Origin: Nanobdellota archaeon
GTDB lineage: Archaea > Nanobdellota > Nanobdellia > Pacearchaeales > GW2011-AR1
Direction: 5' to 3'
Assembly (NCBI GenBank): GCA_030689875.1
Contig: JAUYHR010000119.1
Span: 1-9,258, forward strand
Length of the DNA: 9,258 nucleotides
Shown in pieces: positions 5,782 to 9,258 of the stretch. The notes beneath the pieces were generated by a model. That model made no database searches. It saw only the letters and a list, made by a program, of their open reading frames with translations, and was not told where the DNA came from. Numbering within the stretch: the stretch's first letter is position 1; each line of letters begins with the position of its first letter. The translations under genes were made by a program, and so were the position numbers.

Positions 5782-6740
5782 AAATGTCTAAAAATAATTT
5801 TGATGTAATCGTCGTCGGAGCTGGGGGGGTTGGGTTGGCTGCCGCAATGTATTCTGCAAGACTTGGATTAAAAACTTTAGTTCTCGGTTCAAGCCATGGC
5901 TCTGAATTGCCGGTAGGCGGAGTAATCACAACTACAAATATTGTTGAAAATTATCCTGGTTTTATCAGATTAACCGGACAGGAAATTGCAAAAAAAATTG
6001 AGGAGCACGCCAAAAGTTATGAATTAGTAACAATAAAAGAAGAAAAAGTCAGCGATATAAAAAAAGAAAAAAATTGTTTTGCAGTTAAAACAAATAAATC
6101 AGAATATAATTCATTGTCAATAATTTTTGCAACGGGAACTAAATGGAAAAAATTAGATGTTCCTGGTTCTAAAGAATACGAAAATAAAGGCGTGAACTAC
6201 TGCGCTTTGTGCGACGGACCTTTGTTCAAGAATAAAATTGTTTCTTTAGTCGGAGGAAGCGACTCAGCGGCAAAAGACGCGCTTGTATTAGCAGAATCTG
6301 CAAAAAAAGTTTTTATAATTTATCGGGGAGAGCAGATTCATCCGGAGCCGATAAATATGGAGAGGGTTAAAAGAAATAAAAAAATTGAGATAATAAACAA
6401 CACAAATATTACAGAAATAAGAGGAGATAAATTTGTTCAGGAAATAATTTTAGACAAGCCCTACAAAGGAAATAAAAAACTAAACGTTGACGCTGTTTTT
6501 GTTGCCATAGGTCATATTGCATTGTCTGACTTGGCAAAAAAGCTCGGAGTTAAAACAGATGAAAAAGGAGAAATAATTCTTGACCATAAAACTTCTGAAA
6601 CAAATGTCAAGGGAGTTTTTGCAGCAGGAGATGTTACAGACAAACCATTCAAGCAATTAATTACCGGAGTTGCCGACGGATGCACTGCAGCTTACAGCGC
6701 TTATGAATATATAAGCAAGAATAAAGTTGTGGTTTGTTGA
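5778..6740 (+). CDS. trxB: Thioredoxin reductase-like flavoprotein
   Basis: 320-residue low-molecular-weight thioredoxin reductase, full length. The FAD-binding GAGGVG (14-19), ATG at 118-120, the redox CxxC Cys142-Ala-Leu-Cys145 followed by DG, the second dinucleotide motif VGGSDSA (158-164) and the FAD motif GVFAAGDVTD (279-288) are all in place. It should pass electrons from NAD(P)H through FAD to the redoxin encoded just upstream, whose stop overlaps this start. Two oddities stand out. The CATC centre is CALC. After the second Rossmann strand the usual HRRxxxR phosphate-binding motif reads YRGEQIH (182-188), so cofactor preference is uncertain. The protein also ends in a lone Cys (320). 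ATG 5784 is an alternative start two codons in. The gene is followed by a separate promoter. Confidence 0.9.
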   Translation: MKMSKNNFDVIVVGAGGVGLAAAMYSARLGLKTLVLGSSHGSELPVGGVITTTNIVENYPGFIRLTGQEIAKKIEEHAKSYELVTIKEEKVSDIKKEKNCFAVKTNKSEYNSLSIIFATGTKWKKLDVPGSKEYENKGVNYCALCDGPLFKNKIVSLVGGSDSAAKDALVLAESAKKVFIIYRGEQIHPEPINMERVKRNKKIEIINNTNITEIRGDKFVQEIILDKPYKGNKKLNVDAVFVAIGHIALSDLAKKLGVKTDEKGEIILDHKTSETNVKGVFAAGDVTDKPFKQLITGVADGCTAAYSAYEYISKNKVVVC

Positions 6741-6745
6741 GAAGA

Positions 6746-6754
6746 TTTATAAAT
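6746..6754 (+). promoter_or_regulatory. TATA box of the cupredoxin gene
   Basis: TTTATAAAT just after the thioredoxin reductase stop. The TTTATAAA core is centred about 25 bp before ATG 6775, so it predicts a leaderless transcript starting at that codon. It also settles the start: the upstream in-frame TTG at 6727 would lie before the transcription start. Confidence 0.75.
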
Positions 6755-6774
6755 CTAAAAGTTTTATATTAAAC

Positions 6775-7272
6775 ATGGTAAAAAAGGAAAATAAAAAAAA
6801 TAATGGAAGCGGGGTTGTTGTAAGCATTGTAATCATCGCAGCAATTGTCCTGATAATTTTGGGAGTTAGTTTGCTTTCTAAAAAAAATGTTCAAGATGAA
6901 ACCTCTGGAGAAAATTTATCTCCTCAAGAGGATATAATTGCAGAAACTCCTGAACTAACAGAACATATTGTGGAAATTAATCTTCAGGGATTTGTCCCAA
7001 AAAATTTAGAAATAAAGCAGGGCGATAAAGTAAAATGGATAAATAAACTGGCTACTAAAAGTTGGCCTGCAGGAGATTATCATCCAACACACACCAACTA
7101 TCCTGGATCAAGCGCTATAATGTGCAACACTGCTGAAGAAAAAAACACATTTGATGCCTGCAGAGGATTAAACAAAGAAGAATCATACAGCTTTGTATTT
7201 AATGAAGTCGGAAGCTGGGGATATCATAACCATTTACAGCCAAGTAAAGACGGAAAAATAATTGTTTCTTAA
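6775..7272 (+). CDS. Membrane-anchored cupredoxin-domain protein
   Basis: 165 residues. A lysine-rich cytoplasmic start (2-9), one transmembrane helix (about 13-34), and an acidic Ser/Pro linker (38-62) lead to an extracytoplasmic plastocyanin-like domain. GFVPKNLEIKQGDKVKWIN (72-90) is the typical cupredoxin opening. Candidate metal ligands are His103 and His106 in the YHPTH loop and His151 and His153 in WGYHNHL. Classical type-1 copper sites carry a Cys between the last ligands and a Met after them; neither is present here. Instead Cys117 and Cys129 lie in an inserted loop and probably form a disulfide. The site may therefore be a non-blue copper centre or bind another metal. ATG 6775 was chosen over an upstream TTG (6727), because the TATA box lies between them. 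The next gene follows after 1 bp. Confidence 0.85.
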   Translation: MVKKENKKNNGSGVVVSIVIIAAIVLIILGVSLLSKKNVQDETSGENLSPQEDIIAETPELTEHIVEINLQGFVPKNLEIKQGDKVKWINKLATKSWPAGDYHPTHTNYPGSSAIMCNTAEEKNTFDACRGLNKEESYSFVFNEVGSWGYHNHLQPSKDGKIIVS

Positions 7273-7273
7273 A

Positions 7274-7603
7274 ATGAAAAAAATTTTAATTATAATTTTA
7301 GTATTAGCGTTATTAACTACTGGTTTTTTTATAGTTAAGAATTTTACGGGAAATGTTGTGAAAGAGGGAAGCAAAAAAGAAATAGCTCTTGAAAATAACT
7401 GCGAGTGCACTGAAAAAGAAAAAGTTATCTGTTATGAAGGATATGAATTAATGGATGAAAAAAGACTTTGTCAAAAAGTCAGTGAAAAATGTTTTACAGG
7501 AGAATTAAATGTTGTTTCATGCGAACCTTTTGTGCAATATTCTCCTGTGCTTTTAAGCTGTTCAAAATATGACTGCGACGGAGAAATCTGGATAGTGAAA
7601 TAA
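7274..7603 (+). CDS. Small exported eight-cysteine protein, unknown function
   Basis: 109 residues starting at ATG 7274, one base after the cupredoxin stop; an upstream in-frame TTG at 7262 is less likely. A short basic start (MKK) and hydrophobic stretch (4-21) form a signal peptide or membrane anchor, followed by FTGNVV (24-29). The remainder has eight cysteines (43, 45, 53, 66, 73, 83, 96, 101), an even number spread over 59 residues, suggesting up to four disulfides outside the cell. I do not recognise a family. Tight coupling to the cupredoxin gene suggests a joint role, for example metal or thiol handling in the envelope. The adjacent DoxX and VKOR genes could supply disulfide formation for this very protein. 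Both are inferences. Confidence 0.75.
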   Translation: MKKILIIILVLALLTTGFFIVKNFTGNVVKEGSKKEIALENNCECTEKEKVICYEGYELMDEKRLCQKVSEKCFTGELNVVSCEPFVQYSPVLLSCSKYDCDGEIWIVK

Positions 7604-7628
7604 TTTGTAAAATCCCGAGTTAAGAAAA

Positions 7629-7652
7629 TTGCCACGCAGAAAAATTTGGCAA
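7629..7652. promoter_or_regulatory. Inverted repeat TTGCCA-N12-TGGCAA upstream of doxX
   Basis: Perfect 6-bp arms at 7629-7634 and 7647-7652 lie in the 143-bp gap between the eight-Cys gene and the DoxX gene, about 20 bp upstream of a TATA-like TTTAATAAA. The arms are the most GC-rich part of this gap. It could be an operator for a dimeric regulator, or an RNA hairpin ending the cupredoxin transcript, though no T-run follows. Confidence 0.4.
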
Positions 7653-7671
7653 ATTATTTAAAAAAATTAAG

Positions 7672-7680
7672 TTTAATAAA
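7672..7680 (+). promoter_or_regulatory. Putative TATA box of the doxX-VKOR pair
   Basis: TTTAATAAA, the same variant as at the glutaredoxin gene. It predicts a start near 7701 and a leader of about 45 nt before ATG 7747. The leader holds CTTTTC-A6-GAAAAG (7705-7722), a weak 6-bp hairpin. No Shine-Dalgarno sequence is obvious before ATG 7747. Confidence 0.4.
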
Positions 7681-7746
7681 AGAGAGATATGAAAATGGGT
7701 TTTTCTTTTCAAAAAAGAAAAGCTACAATGTAAAAGAAAACTAAAA

Positions 7747-8118
7747 ATGAAAGAACAAAATAAAGATATTTTAATTTCTTTTTTATTGAGAGCAGGACTT
7801 GCAATTGCGTTTTTTTATGCGGGAATTTCTTCTTTTTTAAATCCAACAAACTGGATTGGTTTTGTCCCTAATTTTATTGGATTGATAATTTCCAAAGAAA
7901 TATTTTTAATGATTTTTTCAGGATACCAGATTCTTTTAGGAATTGGATTATTGTTTGATTATAAAACATTTACGCTTTCAATTTTATCCTCGGCAACTTT
8001 GTTTTTGATTTTATTTGGAAATATTATGAATTTAGGACTTCTATTCAGAGATATTGCAATTTTGTTCATGGCTCTTGCTCTTACAGCTTTGTCATACAAA
8101 AAAAGAAAGGGTAAATAA
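7747..8118 (+). CDS. DoxX family membrane protein
   Basis: 123 residues with four hydrophobic helices at about 11-30, 52-70, 74-90 and 100-116 and a basic C-terminal tail (KKRKGK). The opening LLRAGLAIAFFYAGISSFLNPTNWIGFVP and the RDIAILFMALAL segment of the last helix are characteristic of the DoxX/DoxD-like family. DoxX proteins are small integral membrane proteins with links to quinone-coupled sulfur oxidation (DoxD of thiosulfate:quinone oxidoreductase in Acidianus) and, in mycobacteria, to a membrane complex that ties thiol balance to radical defence. Here it is separated from a VKOR gene by 3 bp and is surely co-expressed with it, suggesting a joint membrane thiol/quinone function; the partnership is inferred. 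Confidence 0.82.
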   Translation: MKEQNKDILISFLLRAGLAIAFFYAGISSFLNPTNWIGFVPNFIGLIISKEIFLMIFSGYQILLGIGLLFDYKTFTLSILSSATLFLILFGNIMNLGLLFRDIAILFMALALTALSYKKRKGK

Positions 8119-8121
8119 AAA

Positions 8122-8523
8122 ATGCAGCCAGAATTTATTGCTTCATTAATTGTTCTTGCAATCCTCGGAATTTTTGATTCAGGATATCTTCTTAAAAAAC
8201 GTGTTAAAAAACAGCCTTTAAGCTGTCCTATTGACGGAAACTGCGAGAAAGTTGTTGAGAGCAAATGGAATAAAATATTTTTTATAAAAAATGATTTTCT
8301 TGGATTGTTTTATTATATCTTGATTTTATTTCTGGCTTTGTATTTATTTTTTGCATCAGAAAAACTGCTGTTCCTGACTCAAATTATCAGCGGAGCATCT
8401 TTATTATTTTCATTAGTTCTTGTATTTATTCAGGCAAAAATAATTAAGGAATATTGTTTTTATTGCCTGATTTCTGCTTTAATTAATTTATTAATTTTTG
8501 CAAATGTGTTTTTTATAGATTAA
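8122..8523 (+). CDS. Vitamin K epoxide reductase (VKOR) family thiol oxidase
   Basis: 133-residue four-helix membrane protein (about 4-22, 57-76, 82-104, 112-131), without the fused thioredoxin domain found in some bacteria. The four redox cysteines are present: Cys35 and Cys41 in the outer loop CPIDGNC, and the CxxC pair Cys112-Phe-Tyr-Cys115 at the start of the last helix. The conserved Ser47, six residues after Cys41, and Asp19 are also in place. Microbial VKORs do the job of DsbB: they take electrons from a secreted thioredoxin-like oxidase and pass them to quinone, driving disulfide formation. No such partner is encoded in this window, but the eight-Cys exported protein upstream is a natural substrate. 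The 3' end of the gene is repeated in frame right after its stop codon. Confidence 0.93.
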   Translation: MQPEFIASLIVLAILGIFDSGYLLKKRVKKQPLSCPIDGNCEKVVESKWNKIFFIKNDFLGLFYYILILFLALYLFFASEKLLFLTQIISGASLLFSLVLVFIQAKIIKEYCFYCLISALINLLIFANVFFID

Positions 8524-8595
8524 TTAATGAAAAAATTTCCTATTTTTGCTTTAATTAATTTACTGATTTTTATTAATGTATTTGTTTTATAGAAT
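8471..8595 (+). repeat. In-frame tandem duplication of the VKOR gene 3' end
   Basis: The stretch 8471-8523, covering the last VKOR helix and its stop, reappears at about 8543-8595, offset by 72 bp (24 codons). TTAATTAATTTA with its flanking GCT is identical in both, and the copy has drifted by scattered substitutions. Translated, copy one reads ALINLLIFANVF and copy two ALINLLIFINVF, differing at one position, which is stronger evidence than AT-rich DNA similarity alone. Confidence 0.75.
8527..8592 (+). pseudogene. 21-codon ORF, duplicated VKOR last helix
   Basis: ATG 8527 to TAG 8590-8592, in the same frame as the VKOR gene and separated from its stop by a single codon (TTA). The product, MKKFPIFALINLLIFINVFVL, is essentially one hydrophobic helix with a basic start, copied from the VKOR C-terminus but lacking the CxxC. 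It may be a dead remnant from which VKOR was shortened by a new stop, or a single-helix micro-membrane protein. No ribosome binding site is seen; translation would depend on coupling or readthrough. Confidence 0.4.
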
Positions 8596-8612
8596 TAAAA
8601 TATATATGCAAA

Positions 8613-8630
8613 AAAATCTAACTAGATTTT
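8613..8630. promoter_or_regulatory. Palindrome AAAATCTA-AC-TAGATTTT upstream of the eL33 promoter
   Basis: Two perfect 8-bp arms around a 2-bp centre, 12 bp before the TATA box at 8643. A 2-nt loop is poor for an RNA hairpin, so a DNA-binding dimer site is more likely. Its centre is about 25 bp upstream of the TATA centre, where archaeal activators commonly bind. It could also mark the end of the doxX-VKOR transcript. Confidence 0.45.
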
Positions 8631-8642
8631 CAGCTAAAAACC

Positions 8643-8650
8643 TTTATAAA
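8643..8650 (+). promoter_or_regulatory. TATA box of the eL33 gene
   Basis: TTTATAAA with AAAACC just upstream as a possible BRE. The centre is 26.5 bp before ATG 8673, predicting a leaderless transcript for the ribosomal protein gene and its overlapping neighbour. Confidence 0.75.
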
Positions 8651-8672
8651 CTAATTTTATTGAATAGTATTT

Positions 8673-8939
8673 ATGACAATTGGGAAAGTTATTCAATTCA
8701 GGCGCGGAAGGCGGGTTATTCATGAAAGGCACTTCTTAATTGAAATTCCAGACTCTAAAAACAGGGAGCAGGCTGAAAAATTCGCCGGCAAAAAAGTTGT
8801 TTGGAAATCTCCGGCTGGAAAAGAAATTATTGGGAAAATTTCAGCGGCTCATGGAAATAAAGGAATTGTAAGGGCAATATTTGAAAAAGGTCTGCCCGGA
8901 CAGGCAATAACAACTAAAGTTGAGGTGAAAGAAAAATGA
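8673..8939 (+). CDS. rpl35ae: Large-subunit ribosomal protein eL33 (L35Ae)
   Basis: 88-residue basic protein of the size normal for archaeal eL33, a small beta-barrel protein of the large ribosomal subunit. The diagnostic half is the C-terminal one: AGKKVVWKSPAGKEIIGKISAAHGNKGIVRAIFEKGLPGQAI (38-79), in which HGNKGxVRAxFEKGLPGQ is the L35Ae signature. The N-terminal part carries the strand GKVIQFRRGRR (4-14), and ERHFLIEI follows. The protein exists only in eukaryotes and archaea, which anchors the domain assignment of this window. Its promoter is adjacent. Its TGA overlaps the ATG of the next gene (ATGA), so the two are translationally coupled. Confidence 0.93.
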   Translation: MTIGKVIQFRRGRRVIHERHFLIEIPDSKNREQAEKFAGKKVVWKSPAGKEIIGKISAAHGNKGIVRAIFEKGLPGQAITTKVEVKEK

Positions 8940-9208
8940 ATAATCATACTATATTAAATTTTATTCCGAAAAATGGATGTTTAGCAATAGTTAGTAAAAT
9001 GTTGGCTGGGAATAATTATTTTTTAGAAAGCAGCAGGGAAAAAAATTATATGTTTTATTCTGATAATAAGAAGAATAGAGTACACTTTGATTTAGGACAT
9101 GGAAAGTTAATCTTTAAATATAATTCATCAGAGATTAAGGAACAAGATAAAAAATTTGTAGAAAAACTAGAACTAAGTCTTTTAGAAAATTCTAGAAAAA
9201 TATACTAA
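8936..9208 (+). CDS. Hypothetical protein coupled to eL33
   Basis: 90 residues, not recognised. No signal peptide or membrane helix is visible. It is rich in Lys, Asn, Ser and Glu, with a likely N-terminal helix (16-25), two short strands around 38-62 (MFYSD and VHFDLGHGKLIFKY) and a charged C-terminal helix (65-86). The shape suggests a small alpha/beta cytosolic protein. It begins inside the stop codon of the eL33 gene (ATGA), and another ORF starts 2 bp after its stop, so it lies within an operon. The eL33 link hints at a role near translation, but nothing in the sequence itself shows one. Confidence 0.6.
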   Translation: MNNHTILNFIPKNGCLAIVSKMLAGNNYFLESSREKNYMFYSDNKKNRVHFDLGHGKLIFKYNSSEIKEQDKKFVEKLELSLLENSRKIY

Positions 9209-9210
9209 AA

Positions 9211-9258
9211 ATGAAAAATAAACTTGAAATTAATGTAAAGCCCGGAAATTTAAGTTTC
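9211..9258 (+). CDS. Start of an unidentified gene, cut by the window end
   Basis: ATG 9211 opens a frame that is still open at the last base, giving 16 residues (MKNKLEINVKPGNLSF). It starts two bases after the stop of the preceding gene, in the manner of operon neighbours here. Too little is visible to name it. Confidence 0.5.
   Translation, partial: MKNKLEINVKPGNLSF

Noticed and set aside
6727..6774. N-terminal extension of the cupredoxin from a TTG codon
   Set aside because: It would overlap the end of the thioredoxin reductase gene, and the TATA box at 6746 lies inside it, so the transcript starts at ATG 6775.
7689..7733. 14-codon ORF in the doxX leader
   Set aside because: Its ATG lies upstream of the transcription start predicted from the TATA-like box at 7672, and it contains only low-complexity codons around an A/T hairpin.
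7959..8264. Minus-strand open frame of 101 codons across the doxX-VKOR junction
   Set aside because: Both sense genes have clear family signatures; the antisense product shows no recognisable motif.
1..9258. RNA genes, CRISPR arrays, insertion sequences or attachment sites
   Set aside because: No tRNA-like cloverleaf, spaced identical repeats, transposase motifs or long terminal inverted repeats were seen by eye in the short gaps.

Overview
The window is strongly AT-rich, gene-dense and archaeal. The markers are a diphthine synthase (DphB) gene, a eukaryote/archaea-type ribosomal protein gene (eL33/L35Ae), and recurring TTTATAAA-type TATA boxes centred about 25-27 nt upstream of start codons, which indicates leaderless transcripts. 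Small A/T-ending-codon genes, short single-domain proteins and many membrane-anchored small proteins fit a DPANN-type archaeon of the Woesearchaeota/Pacearchaeota kind. That placement is an inference from style and gene content, not from a phylogeny.

Layout. 1-195 is the 3' end of an endonuclease IV-like gene. 219-4027 is a co-directional block: an aldehyde dehydrogenase of the aminobutyraldehyde-dehydrogenase type followed by two tandem saccharopine-dehydrogenase-like paralogues, probably one operon for an amino-acid or polyamine secondary amine/semialdehyde conversion. 4176-4904 is dphB with its own TATA box. 4919-5443 is a convergent minus-strand gene for a membrane-anchored arrestin-like protein, divergent from the next block. 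5548-6740 is a glutaredoxin-like protein overlapping a thioredoxin reductase. 6775-7603 holds a membrane-anchored cupredoxin followed by a tiny eight-cysteine exported protein. 7747-8523 holds DoxX and VKOR, both membrane proteins. 8673-9208 is eL33 overlapping an unknown 90-residue protein, and a further gene starts at 9211 and runs off the end.

How the genes may work together. The 5548-8523 stretch reads as a redox island. Cytosolic reducing power (thioredoxin reductase plus a CPWC redoxin) lies next to envelope components: a His-rich cupredoxin, an eight-Cys exported protein, DoxX, and VKOR, the quinone-linked thiol oxidase that drives disulfide formation. No single gene here is of an unknown class, but the combination is the best candidate for an under-described system.

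Small-scale structure adds interest. The 3' end of the VKOR gene is duplicated in frame just after its stop codon. The start region of the first saccharopine-dehydrogenase-like gene is duplicated exactly 50 bp upstream, making a 17-codon ORF linked by ATGA overlaps on both sides. Perfect short inverted repeats sit ahead of the doxX and eL33 promoters. DphB has a serine in place of the usual aspartate of its GDP motif. No gene-free stretch exceeds 150 bp, and I saw no RNA genes, insertion sequences or CRISPR repeats.
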